In this document: in pieces, positions 12,701 through 22,654 of the stretch
Position numbering within the stretch: position 1 is the stretch's first letter
How the letters are laid out: every line of letters starts with the position of its first letter
Source of the DNA: Heliocidaris tuberculata
Lineage: Eukaryota > Echinodermata > Echinoidea > Camarodonta > Echinometridae
Assembly: GCA_025618425.1 (NCBI GenBank)
Contig: CM046833.1
Location: forward strand, 34,967,967-35,031,966
Length of the DNA: 64,000 nucleotides
Direction: 5' to 3'
The notes under the pieces: model-generated
What the model saw: the letters and a program-made list of their open reading frames with translations, nothing else
Databases searched by the model: none
Told to the model about the DNA's origin: nothing
Translations under genes and position numbers: made by a program

Positions 12701-15700
12701 CTTCTTTCTATGAAAGTGGGGTATTAAGCAAATGAAATGTAAGAAACTCCTTGCTATGGTATTTAGACAAGTGAAAAAAAAGTTAAAGAAAGACCCAAGC
12801 CTACCAACAACAACAAAAAAGTTTCTTAATGACTAAAAGAAAAAGGAAGAGAAAAAAACAAAATGATGCATTGGGACACCGTGAAAGAAACCTCAAAGCA
12901 ATTGGGAATGGTTGATCATGTCTACATAAGAATTTGTGTATATTGTGAGGTTTTGGAGTCATCAACATGATAAGAAAATGATCCATTCTCTCTGAAAGGC
13001 ACATACACTGCACACAAATGTGGCATGAATGTTCGGCCCGAACACTTCAGCTATTTTTCGTCATATATTGAATATGACGGCATTTGAAGGTCAATCCTTT
13101 TCAGGGACATTTCTACTATTCTGTTCTTCCAAACCTCGCCTTTCTCAGTACTCAAATTTCTCTTCAACTCATGTATTCGACTGTATCTCAATAAAGGGGG
13201 AGGCCTGGATGATGAAATCGAATGATGAAATGTGTATAGGGGTGCCACCGTCCCCACACACAAATAAAAACCACACAATACACCAACATACACCACACTA
13301 CATAGACAACTTGGTAAACTAAATTCCCCGAAATTCCCCGTAAGGCTTGGAATTCTCACTGTCACTTAGTTTTAACAAAAACATTTCCTTGTTTAATGCT
13401 GGAATTACAGTTTTATCATATCATTCGTGCTCTGTGTTATACATATTATACATGTACTTGGCACTACCATATGATTACTTATTGAACTTTGATTTACACG
13501 TAGAGGCAATTGTTTATGCTTGAAACAAAATTGGCCTTACAAAATTGTCCTTGCAAGTGGTGCATTTGTCACGAAAACGTACGCAATAGCCTCTCTTGTT
13601 AGATTCTATGTTCCAGTTCTCTTCCTTTCCCTCTACTCCAAGTTCCCTATCCTCTCAGTTCTCTCCCTCTCTTTGTCTGTCCCTTTCTTCTTTTCCTGTA
13701 TTAAATTAAATTGTATTTGCGTATTCAGGCGTACCCGCTACAGGCATCTGGCTTATTTGGACTGCGCCTTCTTCCTTGTAACTTTGCAAGTTCTTGATTG
13801 TACTGATATTACCTTATATGCATGTAAATTCTACTATTTGAACAGATGTTAAATGTTGTCAAAATCAATGGAAGAAAAAACATGTTAATTTGAATTTTAA
13901 TTTCAATTCAGATAAAAGCAATATAGCTTTGCGAAGTGCTTTTCTAGAGGAGCGAGCGGTTCAGTGTTTATGTCTGGCTTTGGTGGCTCCTTATTAGTGG
14001 CGTATCTGGACCTTGGCGTCGGGGGGGGGGGGGGGGGTAAAAAAGTCCGATCCAATGGTGATCTATGTATTTCAGCAAGAAAATCACCTTTTATGCCCTA
14101 ATTTGCATGGATGGGTGCATGGGTGGGGATAAGGCGATAGACGTTACCTTTTTTTCTCATCTCTTCTCACTTTGTAATTTTATGATTCTGACTTGCACAA
14201 CTTATACAAATTGTTTTCAATGACAGTACAGTTATTTCCAAGGGAGCCAAAATGTTGGCCTAATTTAATTTTGAATATGAACAGGTGTATTTGTTATATT
14301 TGCATGCGCAATCTATTTATTTGAATGTTTAAGTATATTTTAGATATATTTCAATGCATATTATAGAAACTGCCTTAATTTTTTTTTTTCTATTGGGCTT
14401 TTTATGATAGAAGGTACGCAAACCCATTTCCCTTTCTCTCTACTTTGGAAGTTTGCCTTTAAAACCTAAACTTACCATTATCATTTGGTGAACTCGCATT
14501 GCGGCCTGGCAGAAATTGTTTGAGAAAATTGGTAATCTCTATCATATTTTAGCAAAATTTGTTAAAAATTTACCTTTCAAAAATAACATTTCCTAACTTA
14601 ACTGAAAATTAACCCATTGTTTTGTTTGTTTTTTGTTTGTTTGTTTGTTGTTTTTTTTTGGTGAAAATTTTCAGGAGGTAGGGCAACTGTCCTGTGCCCC
14701 CTTCAAATACGCTAGTGCTCCTTACATTATTTTTGCTGTTTGGTTTCCTTGGGTTTCCTTTTTGCTCTAAATCTCGGGCTTTCATGTGATACCTATGGTG
14801 AGGAAAATCCATTGCAGTACACATCAAAATCAGTTATACAAAGATGAACCCTCTCCGGAGGAACAAGTGATGCCAAATAATAATACCAATAAAGATAATG
14901 ATAATGGCCTTACTTTTGAAATAGGCATTGAGACTGTATAGCCTTGTTCATTACCAAAACGGAGTAAATGTAGGGAAATTTGAGATATGATGTTTGAGAT
15001 CGTTAAATATATGATTTCCCTTTCCTTTTTACAATTCACGTTTTCGGGTACATACATATTCAGCAGTGCTGTCGTACGATAAAATTTAGCTTCATGGTAA
15101 ATCAACATTGTAGACGCTGGTAAAAAAAAAGAGAAATGTGTATTGAGCAAACCTTCGAAAGAGTAACTACTGAAACAGGAATGATCCTGACAAGGCACTA
15201 CTATTTTACATTTATTCATTGCATTAAAGCTTCAACAGATGATTTCATCTTACATGCGTAATAGATAATTTGATATCCCCCCCCCCCTCCCCACCACTGT
15301 GCGACTTTTGGAGCGCTGGGGTATATATATATATATTTTTTTTCAGTACTCAACTCCTGCTCCACCCAAAATTCTTCTTACTCCCCTAATACTCAACCCT
15401 CTATACAAAATTGCACCATCAAATTCCTTTTACTCCCCTTCTATATAAAACCACCCTATCAAAATTTCTTCTCTCTCTCCACATACACACACACGCGCGC
15501 GCACACACAAACACCTTCCTTATTGCAACACAAAAGATTGCTGACCTAAGACTAATAGTGCCTAAATTACTTGGCTACAAAGCCAATTCAGTTTAACAGG
15601 CCTACAACATTCTCTGTCTATGTAACTAAACAAGGTCATGAGGGTGTAGGATGAAAGGGAATGTAGTCGCATTGTGACAATCATAATGTAAATATGTGAC

Positions 15701-18700
15701 ATTAAAATATCTTTATCTCGAACCATTCTACGAGCAAGTAGTACAATTTTATACTTTACAGGGGCGGATTCAGGGGGGCGTTTCATGAAAGGACTTGTCA
15801 GATATCTCTGACAAGCAAGAAAAAAAAAAAAAAAAAAAAAAAGGTTTTCTGGTCGAAAGGGGGGGGGGGCACAATCGCAAGTAGGGGGGGGGGGGGCGGC
15901 ACAATGCATTGTTTTCCCTCAAAAGGGGGGGGGGGCACGGGCCGGGATTGCCCCCCCCCCCTTAAATCTGCCACTGCTTTATGTGAGGGTAAGTAGGACC
16001 TATATTATCATTGTAGCAGTTCCTACAGTGGGAACTAGTGATGATAACAATTCCTATGAGGATTTCACTCATCATCCGAACCGGACTATTCAAGAAATTC
16101 CTTTTCAAAAATCACTATCATTGCGAGCGGTGCTCTAGTAATGTCTATGAACAGAGGTCTTTGTCATAACGTTACAAACACATTTCAGATAGCCTCATTC
16201 ACGATCATGAAAAAGGGATTTCCCCCAGTCTACGCTTGGGATTCATGAACTATGTTCAACCACTAAGATCATGCAAACACATAAGCCCTTTCAAATCATT
16301 CCACGCAATGGACAATAGACCTGTTTACTCATTGTAACATACTTCTTGAACAAAAGTTTCTCTTGACGACTCAAAAGCTTACCAGAGGCTTGCCCGACAT
16401 AGCAAAAACTAACGTATGCAAAATGATTCCACTATGGAGATGCCAATATGCATAGCAGGTGCAGTAAATAGTTGGTAACCAAAAATTCTGCAGAGAAAAA
16501 TGCATACATTGAAATAAACAGGTATATTAGGTAAGCACGAAGGCCGGGTAAGGCCAATACAGCTGTGAATACTTGTACTATTCTTTGTAAATGAATCTTT
16601 ATTTTGCAGATATCGTGTGTCTGCCTCGGGACCATAAATTTGGAAGTCTGAGGTTCACGTTTTGCAGCTGAACATTGTTATAATTGTCTGAGTAGAATTT
16701 GTCAACCAGAAGTAACCTTAGGGTAGCATAATCTCTTCCTATTCCATGTAAATGGTAGAATAGAAGTACAGTGTTCGTAAAAACGACAACAAACAAACAA
16801 ACAAGCACAATGGCACTTTCTTTTGGTCCAGCATATTCCCAGAGTAATTCCTCATGGTTGTCTGCACAGGGTAAAATTTAGGTAATAAATGGCTAAAAAT
16901 CCACTTGAGTCAAAGTCCAACCTATGTCTGGAATGGCTGTAATGGGCTCTACGGTACTGGTCATTTTATCCAAGCGTACCATTGGTTTAGGATACGTACT
17001 TTTCTCCTGGAGATTATTCCTGACAAAGTTTCATAGTTATGACCCAATGTTACTGGCATCTCGCAACCCCCAAAACCCTCCTTGATGAAGGTTGGTTTTG
17101 GTTTGATGCTTCGACCAGTGCCATAATATTCAAGAGTTTGTACCAGATGGTAATAAGTTTCCTTCTTGAATGAAGAACTATCATTAAAGAGAGTCTGGAT
17201 AGGCCTAACTTGTCCGACAAATACGGACACTATTATAATAGTTTTATTTTTTATGTTTTATTCCATAATGTGATGCGAATGGTTTTCGCTATCAGTGGCC
17301 AAGATCTCAATACATGGCGAAATGTGTTGAGAAATCTCAAGACCAGGGTAAAACAGAATCCATCTTCAAACCTTGAAGACTTTCAGGAAAGAATCACAAA
17401 GAGTGAAATGATAAAAAACAAAACACGAAAAACAAACAAACAGACAAACAAACAAACAAAACTAATTTATTCGGGCCGTTAAAAAGTGCTTCATTGTTTT
17501 CCAAGGTGAATTTAGGCGAGTGGTGAACACGTCATATATACACAGACGTTGCATTATGCAATGCCATTAGAACACGCACCCCCATACACACTCTCTCCCT
17601 GTCTCTTCTAACTCTTTCTTTCTCTCTCTCACTGACTCCCTTCTCCCCTCTTACTCTCTCCCATTCTCTCTTTCTCACTCTCCCTTGATCGTTTTTCTCA
17701 CCTTGCACGGATACTCGTGTCCATTTCTGAATGAATTCCTCCTTTTCATAGTCAGAGACTATACATAAGTACAGTCCTTCGTCCGCAACTTTGACATCTT
17801 TGATGACCAGCGAGTAGTCTTCTGTGATATTGAACAATCCTGCCTCATAACCAGACCCATCTCTGGCACCGGAGTATGGGTCAAGCGATACAAGGAGCTC
17901 AATTTCGGATGTCCTCCATCTTTTCCACTGAACTTCGTTGGATCGTCTCTGGGTAGGACATGGTAGAGTACCTCTTTTTCCCACCTTGAGAATTATCTCT
18001 GGATACGTCTTAACAGTCTGCCCAGAAATACCAAGGCCTAGTTCAGTAAATAAATAAATCATAATGTCTATTAATTTGCATCATCTGTAATAGAGGAAAT
18101 GATAGGGGTATAGAGGCACATAACACCATATAACTTTGATGAAGACTCCGTCTCCTAGCACTATCTAGAGTTCCAGCCAAATAGGCAGCATATGGTTCAA
18201 TGTCAATTAAAACCAGTCCTTAAAAAACATATAATGACTTATGAAATCTGCTACAAGGTCGAGTGATTGCTCAATAACAAAATATTCGATAGTCATGACA
18301 TCAAAAATTTAACTGAATTAGACTGAAATATAACACATAAATTAACAATCATAATTCGAAATATAGACAGGTTTTATTTTTCTCTCACTGTACTCGTATG
18401 CGTCTTTATTTAATTATTCTCTGACAAAAGTTATTTTTCTTATCAAAAGGGGAGGACAGCATTGGGGAACTTTGGTTTAAAGTTTTGGTAGGAAAAAAAG
18501 AAATTGGAAAGAAACGTGTTAAATATAAATTCACGTTGTTCTACTTGTATCAAAAAATGTTTGTACGAGATCATTTAGTATTCCACCAATGATTTCCGGT
18601 GAATCTTATTAATTTTACTGTAAATATATATGTAAGGAATGCTAGATCACGGCAATATACTGCCCTACGCTCGGAATTTTCCACCTTGACGCTCCCCGCA

Positions 18701-19488
18701 TTTAAATTATTTTTTGCCTCTCATCTGTTAAATATCCCACTCTTTGAGTTGAAGTCTCCACACCATCTTTGTATTCCTATATTATCTTGCTATTTATCAA
18801 CATAAATACAAGAAATCTGACGAAAAGTTTTTGAGGGCTTACTACCTTTAAGCTACGCAACTGTTATTCTCTTTTTACCTTTTTGCAATATATTTTTATA
18901 TAAAGTTGAAAGGTTCTGCCAAGGAGATTCACAAAATAGAGACACTAGACTGAATAAAATACTCAGTGTCGATATTTCACATTCAAGGCTATGCATACAC
19001 ACACGCACACACACCCATTATATAGAAAATAAGAGAATAATGGTTTCGGAGCCTAATTCAAAATGATTGCTGTCCTCCCTTTTGATATCTTTGCATAGTT
19101 TTTTGTTTTGTTTTGTTTTGTTTTTTTTATATTTCATTTTTTTTTATTATTACCACCGTGAACATAAGTGCCCAAAACATTTCATTTATTGGAGGATTTT
19201 TTTTTTGATTTGGTTAATCTTTGTTGTTTTATTTTTACAATGTCGTTACAACGTCTCTTCTAGTAAAGTTCATGCAAATGCTTTAAAGGGACTAATCCTC
19301 ACGATAATAGATGCACAAACAGTACATTTATTATGTTCGTGAAAGCGGAAACAGTTACTACTAGAATGGACACTCATTTAGCTTTCTGAACGTTGTCATG
19401 GTTTTGTGATAAGCTTACCTGAGAAAAAGACCAACGTGAAGGAGATGAGGAATCCCATGAATCCGACAAAAGATAGTATTCCAAGCAT
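3293..19488 (-). CDS. Ig-EGF-EGF type I transmembrane protein, six exons
   Basis: Exons in transcript order on the minus strand: 19488-19419, 18037-17702, 11716-11564, 5832-5680, 3810-3787, 3471-3293. Every junction is GT-AG and every intron is phase 1, so the 915-nt CDS reads through to a stop at 3295-3293 (~304 aa). Exon 1 encodes a hydrophobic signal peptide beginning MLGILSFVGF. Exon 2 is a V-type Ig domain with LPCP, VQWKRW and the DEGLYLC motif. Exons 3 and 4 are six-cysteine EGF domains starting A-[VL]-NEC, close to calcium-binding EGF but lacking the first Asp. Exon 5 is a 24-nt linker. Exon 6 has one membrane helix (VVGVTVSISGVLLVLAYLVF) followed by a basic cytoplasmic tail of about 35 residues. 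Phase-1 symmetric exons are typical of shuffled extracellular modules. By architecture it is a cell-surface receptor or adhesion protein; no ligand or named orthologue is recognised. UTRs are not defined. Confidence 0.85.
3732..3759. repeat. (CA)n microsatellite
   Basis: A CA run of about 14 units in the last intron of the Ig/EGF gene, next to A-rich tracts. Confidence 0.85.
4083..4673. mobile_element. Long-arm fold-back element, ~590 bp
   Basis: Arms of ~200 bp are inverted copies. AAAGGGAAATTCCACC at the left faces TTCCCTTTCCCTTTGAG at the right, and ACTCCGTGACGTATCTTGCGC faces CTCGCGAGATAGTCACGGAGT. No ORF. It is present in the EGF copy-B flank and absent at the matching place in the copy-A flank (~11270), so it inserted after the duplication. 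Confidence 0.65.
5054..5554 (-). mobile_element. TTAA-bounded 0.5-kb repeat family, copy 1
   Basis: Begins and ends at TTAA. Read on the minus strand, its ends are TTAAAGGTAACAGATAG and GAGCTTTAA (inverted TTAAAG.../TTAAAGCTC). It is nearly colinear with 21188-21691 and 55873-56355. No ORF. TTAA boundaries are the hallmark of piggyBac-type insertion; no transposase is present, so it would be non-autonomous. Confidence 0.7.
5680..5832 (-). other. EGF domain exon, copy B
   Basis: A 153-nt exon of phase 1-1 encoding an EGF module starting LNECTNNLHNC. It differs from copy A at nine nucleotides. The last ~70 nt of the exon and the donor site are identical between copies. It splices in phase to the 24-nt linker exon at 3787-3810. 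Confidence 0.88.
6630..7350 (+). repeat. Dispersed repeat, inverted partner at 35500-36055
   Basis: Shares long blocks in reverse orientation with 35500-36055, including GGGGGATATCAGAATATGTT, the GGGCAATATGGTTCTTTTAA region and the AAACCCGGAAGAGGGAAAAT region. No coding capacity. This copy carries an additional MITE at 6838-6977. Confidence 0.7.
6838..6977. mobile_element. MITE with GCGTTTCATGAAAGGA termini
   Basis: The ends read GGGGAGCGTTTCATGAAAGGA-like and, inverted, TCCTTTCATGAAACGCCCCC. The centre contains CATCTGATTGGCTGAGAGC. It interrupts the dispersed repeat 6630-7350. A half copy of the same terminus is at ~15775-15810. Confidence 0.75.
7460..8900. other. Non-coding intron sequence of the Ig/EGF gene
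   Basis: AT-rich, with one G run (~8019-8030). The CA-rich stretch ~8395-8460 resembles ~13250-13315 and belongs to the duplicated block. No splice-compatible exon was seen. Confidence 0.5.
8909..9171. mobile_element. hAT-like non-autonomous element with 8-bp target duplication
   Basis: Perfect 12-bp terminal inverted repeats CAGGGGCGGCGC/GCGCCGCCCCTG are flanked by GTGTAGAA on both sides (8901-8908, 9172-9179). An 8-bp duplication is the hAT hallmark. The interior is C/T-rich and has no ORF. Confidence 0.85.
9180..11100. other. Non-coding intron sequence; possible inverted repeat 10247-10932
   Basis: CTACTACAGATGGAC at ~10263 recurs inverted at ~10895-10912 with looser matching on both sides, so a ~690-bp inverted-repeat element is possible. 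A G run occurs at ~11003-11014. No exon supported. Confidence 0.35.
11564..11716 (-). other. EGF domain exon, copy A
   Basis: A 153-nt exon of phase 1-1 encoding a complete six-Cys EGF module starting VNECTNGLHDC, with CNAGFNDSDPTLPGRNC near its end. It is 144/153 nt identical by eye to the exon at 5680-5832, and the intron flanks are also similar. This marks an exon-level tandem duplication. Confidence 0.88.
11879..12507. mobile_element. hAT-like element carrying an internal minisatellite
   Basis: The ends CAGTGGCGCAAATCC and GGATTTGCGCCCATG are inverted repeats, flanked by GCCATCTT (11871-11878) and GCCACCTT (12508-12515), a 7/8 match. The interior is about nine tandem units (see the repeat at 11902-12490). 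Confidence 0.75.
11902..12490. repeat. Minisatellite, ~65-95 bp units of G run plus A run
   Basis: About nine units. Each has GTGGGGGG(n), ACATTCGCCTCCAAAATTCT, CTGACAAGCA, a poly-A run and GTTATTCAAAA. Unit length varies mainly through the homopolymers. Lies in intron 2 of the Ig/EGF gene. Gly/Lys-rich open frames over it are artefacts. Confidence 0.85.
13365..13994. other. Non-coding intron sequence
   Basis: AT-rich Ig/EGF intron 2 with a long G run at ~14021-14037 just inside the next element. No supported exon. Confidence 0.45.
13995..14717. mobile_element. hAT-like element, ~720 bp
   Basis: The termini TAGTGGCGTAT and ATACGCTAGTG are near-perfect inverted repeats flanked by CTCCTTAT (13987-13994) and CTCCTTAC (14718-14725), 7/8 identical. 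A G run sits next to the left end. No ORF. Confidence 0.7.
14730..15758. other. Non-coding, simple repeats
   Basis: Includes a short AT repeat (~15322-15336), a CA/CG alternation (~15484-15510) and C runs. A 129-codon minus-strand frame (14830-15219) has no family features or splice context. Confidence 0.4.
15759..15976. mobile_element. hAT-like MITE with nested MITE fragment and poly-G runs
   Basis: The termini CAGGGGCGGAT and ATCTGCCACTG are flanked by CTTTA on both sides. Inside are half of a GCGTTTCATGAAAGGA MITE (~15778-15800), an A run and four G/C runs. The Pro-rich frame across it is an artefact. Confidence 0.65.
15980..17530. other. Intron 2 of the Ig/EGF gene; no exon recognised
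   Basis: Two minus-strand frames (16599-16808 and 16961-17230) look mildly protein-like but have no recognised domain and no in-phase splice sites for the phase-1 gene. (AAAC)n patches occur at ~16786-16804 and ~17430-17460. Confidence 0.4.
17702..18037 (-). other. Ig V-type domain exon of the Ig/EGF gene
   Basis: A 336-nt exon of phase 1-1. The acceptor is ...GAACTAG at its right edge and the donor CAAG|GTGAG at its left edge. It carries the canonical Ig Cys (LPCP), core Trp (QWKRW) and D-x-G-x-Y-x-C motif (DEGLYLC). The open frame continues past the donor into an Arg/Glu-rich low-complexity stretch (GAGAGA-type intron sequence), which should not be read as protein. Confidence 0.85.
18555..18855 (-). 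mobile_element. TTAA-family repeat, diverged partial copy
   Basis: Shares GACGAAAAGTTTTTGAGGGC and GTACGAGAT blocks in the same order as the other copies but is shorter and much diverged. Lies in intron 1 of the Ig/EGF gene. Confidence 0.55.
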
Positions 19489-20026
19489 TGAATACTACTC
19501 CAGGAGGGGCCCCATGGATGATCAACTTTTGTTGAATGGGCTACCCTGATGAAATATCAATCAATCAATAAATAAAATAAATAAATAGGTTGAAAAATGT
19601 CTCCGCCGGTAATCGGCCATTGTGTTTTCGGCGACACCAGATTCAATTTATTCCATTCCATTTACCTAGTTATTATGATTTTGAAGATTCAAAGCCTTAA
19701 AATACAGCATTACATTAGAGAAATAGATTCTAGAAAAGTTATGATAAAATGAAATTCTACAGACGATACTAGCCCTAAAATATTCAACCTAACCTTATTT
19801 TTACATCAAGGAGACCACTTTTCTTCAAAAAGATTAACATCATAAAATAAGAAGCTTGAAAGAAACAGTGCAAAATTCTTTGGAAGATATGGATGAAACA
19901 AATTCAAAAAAGTAAACAACAACTCAACAACATAAATATACCGCTACCATTTCAGATGTGTTTGGCAAACTTGTGTAGACCCTGTTCATGTATAAAGCCC
20001 CTTTCAATTTACAATTACAAATAAAG

Positions 20027-20062
<36 letters not shown>

Positions 20063-20392
20063 AAAGTGAACATAAGTGCCCAAAACATTTCATTTATTGG
20101 AAGGATCTTTTTTGATTTGGTTAATCTTTATTGTTTTATTTTTACAATGTCGTTACAACGTCTCTTGTAGTAAAGTTCATGCAAATGTTTTAAAGGGACT
20201 AATCCTCACGATAATAGATGCACAAACAGTACATTTATTATGTTCGTGAAAGTGGAAACAGTTACTACTAGAATGGACACTCATTTAGCTTTCTGAACGT
20301 TGTCATGGTTTTGTGATAAGCTTACCTGAGAAAAAGACCAACGTGACAAATTATATTATTCCAAGCGTTGGATACTACTCCAGGAAGTAACA
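19144..20392. repeat. Direct duplication of the signal-exon region (~340 bp, two copies)
   Basis: Copies ~19144-19500 and ~20057-20392 share long near-identical stretches, for example ACATAAGTGCCCAAAACATT and AATGGACACTCATTTAGC. A T tract (~20032-20058) lies just before the second copy. Confidence 0.8.
20326..20372 (-). pseudogene. Decayed duplicate of the signal-peptide exon
   Basis: The segment ~20057-20392 is a close direct copy of ~19144-19500, which holds exon 1 of the Ig/EGF gene. In this copy about 27 bp inside the exon are deleted and the start codon reads ACG instead of ATG. The donor site CTCAG|GTAAG is intact. It cannot supply the signal peptide from its original ATG. Confidence 0.75.
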
Positions 20393-20703
20393 ATTCATGC
20401 TTATAAGTACGAATGCGGTTTAGAGTGGTTGTAGTGTGTGAAAAACAGTTCTCGAATGTTCGTTAGATCATGCGTCGAAAGTATATTCATGTATAGATTA
20501 TAATTACAAATGAGCGCATTACATTCATGGTACAAAGTCCACTGCCACTTTGCCGTCTGGTTAACTCATTCGAGGCTTTAGATGGCGCGCTTCTGTTCAG
20601 TCCTGGCACAAGAGTAGATACATGTAGTTAAAATTATTGGCATGACCATGTTGCGATGAACCTAAATATAACCCTGCTGACAGATTTCTTTAATTCTTGA
20701 ACA

Positions 20704-21132
20704 CAGTGATGTAGCTACAGTGGGCACGGGGTCACGTACCCCCAAATCAAATGGCGTTAAAAGAAAAAGGGGGGGGGGAAGAGTAAGAAAGAAAGAGAGG
20801 GAGAGAGAGAAAGAGAGAGAGAAAAGAGGGGATGAGGAATATGAAGAGAGAGAAAGAGACGGAGAGAGAGAGGGGGGGGGGGAAGAGTGGAAAGGGAATG
20901 TAAAAAGAAGATGATGAAGAAGAGAATAATATTGTAATCGCTTGGGTAGGTTGTCTCTATTAAAGCGCTTTATTAAGACGTTACGACCACCTCCCATCCC
21001 CTACTTACATGACTTAATGGCCTAATAGATTGTTATCGCATTTATTCAACCGATTAAGACCAGTCCCCTCCCCCGCCCCCCCCCCCCCGATACTGGTGTC
21101 CCTTCAATACTTGGACCCACGCTACGCCACTG
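20704..21132. mobile_element. CAGTG-type element with GA-rich core
   Basis: The ends CAGTGATGTAGC and GCTACGCCACTG are imperfect inverted repeats. The interior has a long purine-only tract (~20760-20912, GAGA/GGGG) and a C run (~21075-21089). Target duplication is not clear. Upstream of the Ig/EGF exon 1. Confidence 0.5.
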
Positions 21133-21187
21133 GTCCTAGTCACTATCATGTCATCATCTGCTTGATTGCGCGGTAAAATCTCAACAC

Positions 21188-21691
21188 TTAAAGGTAACAG
21201 ATAGTTTTGGGAAGCCCTCAAAAACTTTTCGTGAGATTTCTTTGATTTTACTTAATAAATAGCAAGGTACTAACATAACTAAGATGCTGTGAAGTTTTTT
21301 CCTCCTCAAGTGAAATATTTATTGAATGAGAGGTGAAAAGTAATAAAAATCCCTGGCCCAAAAAAGAGGGGATGTAAATTAAAACAACGGCCACACACAC
21401 TATCACATGAGGATTGCTGTGTGTATATAGAATACGCTACACATAGTGCGAAACGCTGGGTTCATTGTGCGGGGAACCTTCGGGTGGATATGGTCTTAGC
21501 GTGAGGCAGTGAAAAGCCGTTACCAAGCGTTTTTTACAGATATTTACACTAAAATTTGTTCGAAATCGTGAATGGAATGTTGAATAATCTCGTACATGTG
21601 TCTTATGATAAAAGGAGAATAGTATGTGACTATGTTAGATAAGTTTCTTGCCAGTATGAATTTTGCTACCGAGACTGTCTATGAGCTTTAA
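21188..21691 (+). mobile_element. TTAA-bounded repeat family, copy 2
   Basis: Full-length copy from TTAAAGGTAACAG to GAGCTTTAA with TTAA at both edges. Very similar to copy 1 in inverted orientation. Confidence 0.7.
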
Positions 21692-22328
21692 GCTGATTAA
21701 CGGCATACGCTGACGAAATTGTAGACCGACAGATTGTTTAGAATGTATATTTTGGTTCTATTTAGCTAGACTTGTGAGTCTGAAAATGTTCACACCATTA
21801 CAATTTAAAACATATTTTTGATTTTTCATTTCGGCATTTGATGTCGGTATACTGGTGCCACAGTGCAACTGGAATTGTATTGTATTCTTTTTCTTAATAC
21901 TGCAGTAGATGTTGACAGATAAAGAAGAGAAATTAAGAAAGTTGCCTTTTGTGCCATTGGTGGTGATTCGTAGTGAATGGTGGTGAACTCTGAAATAAGA
22001 GGGATGTTTAAAATTTTCGCTGTGAAAGTACCATTGTCTAGCATGTCTAGGGTGTGATTTATAAAGTTGAAGTATAGAGTGTGAAAGTGACATTGTCTAT
22101 AGTGTCATTAATAATGGAGGTAATTAAAATGCATGCGTCATTTTATTCAGCCCATATTAGGCTCTTTTACTCTGGAGTTTTCGGGTGTAAACATGCAAAT
22201 TAAGCTTGGCCATGCTCCTTGTACTGAGTATGGTATGAAGTAAAGGGTACTTGGGGCAGTCACACGCAGCCAGCTTGAGAAGAAGGACCTGTCTCTGGCA
22301 GGGCATTTTCAGCAGTTTTTAAATTATC
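21692..22328. other. Non-coding, nothing recognised
   Basis: AT-rich with no splice-supported frame; overlapping minus-strand frames at 21758-22093 show no domain. Confidence 0.4.
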
Positions 22329-22493
22329 TTAGTATGTGAACCAGCACCACCGATAGCACTTAGTCTGGGGCAGGATGCACCCACCCTGAATCTCAACGTA
22401 GTACGTGGACTTCCGTTGGGCAGGGTCGACAGTGAGGTCCTTGTCGTGGTTACTATAGCTCAATCGAATTTGTCGAAGAAGCCTAAACTCGTG
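22329..22493 (-). CDS. Possible orphan terminal exon or exon relic
   Basis: On the minus strand an acceptor-like CGAGTTTAG precedes an open frame of about 54 codons containing SNHDKDLTVDPAQRKSTYY and ending GCILPQTKCYRWCWFTY then TAA. Composition and codons look more coding-like than the AT-rich surroundings. No upstream exon in phase was identified and no family is recognised. It may be a last exon of an unseen gene, a pseudogene fragment, or chance. Confidence 0.22.
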   Translation of the reverse strand, partial: HEFRLLRQIRLSYSNHDKDLTVDPAQRKSTYYVEIQGGCILPQTKCYRWCWFTY

Positions 22494-22654
22494 GAGAGAT
22501 AGAAATAACTTCATGTGATGATGTATACATTTGAGAGAATCAAAAGTTTTGAAACTTTTTGACGAATCGAGTACCTTGCATCACGAAGAGATGGTAGTTT
22601 TCATAGACTGAGTGCATCAGTGCTTACAGGCAGCGTTTTTCAGTGTAAAGTGTG

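Noticed and set aside
11799..12735. Pro-rich and Lys/Gly-rich frames around 12 kb
   Set aside because: Products of the poly-G/poly-A minisatellite.
14830..15219. 129-aa minus-strand frame
   Set aside because: No domain, no in-phase splice context, AT-rich composition; best explained as chance.
16432..17230. Minus-strand frames as extra exons of the Ig/EGF gene
   Set aside because: No phase-1 acceptor/donor pair and no extracellular-domain motif. The known exons already splice in phase.
17532..17701. Arg/Glu-rich extension of the Ig frame
   Set aside because: A good splice donor ends the exon at 17702. The extension is GA-rich intron that happens to stay open.
20720..20997. Charged 64-aa frame and Ser/Leu/Pro-rich 111-aa frame
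   Set aside because: Both derive from the GAGA/GGGG purine tract of a repeat element.
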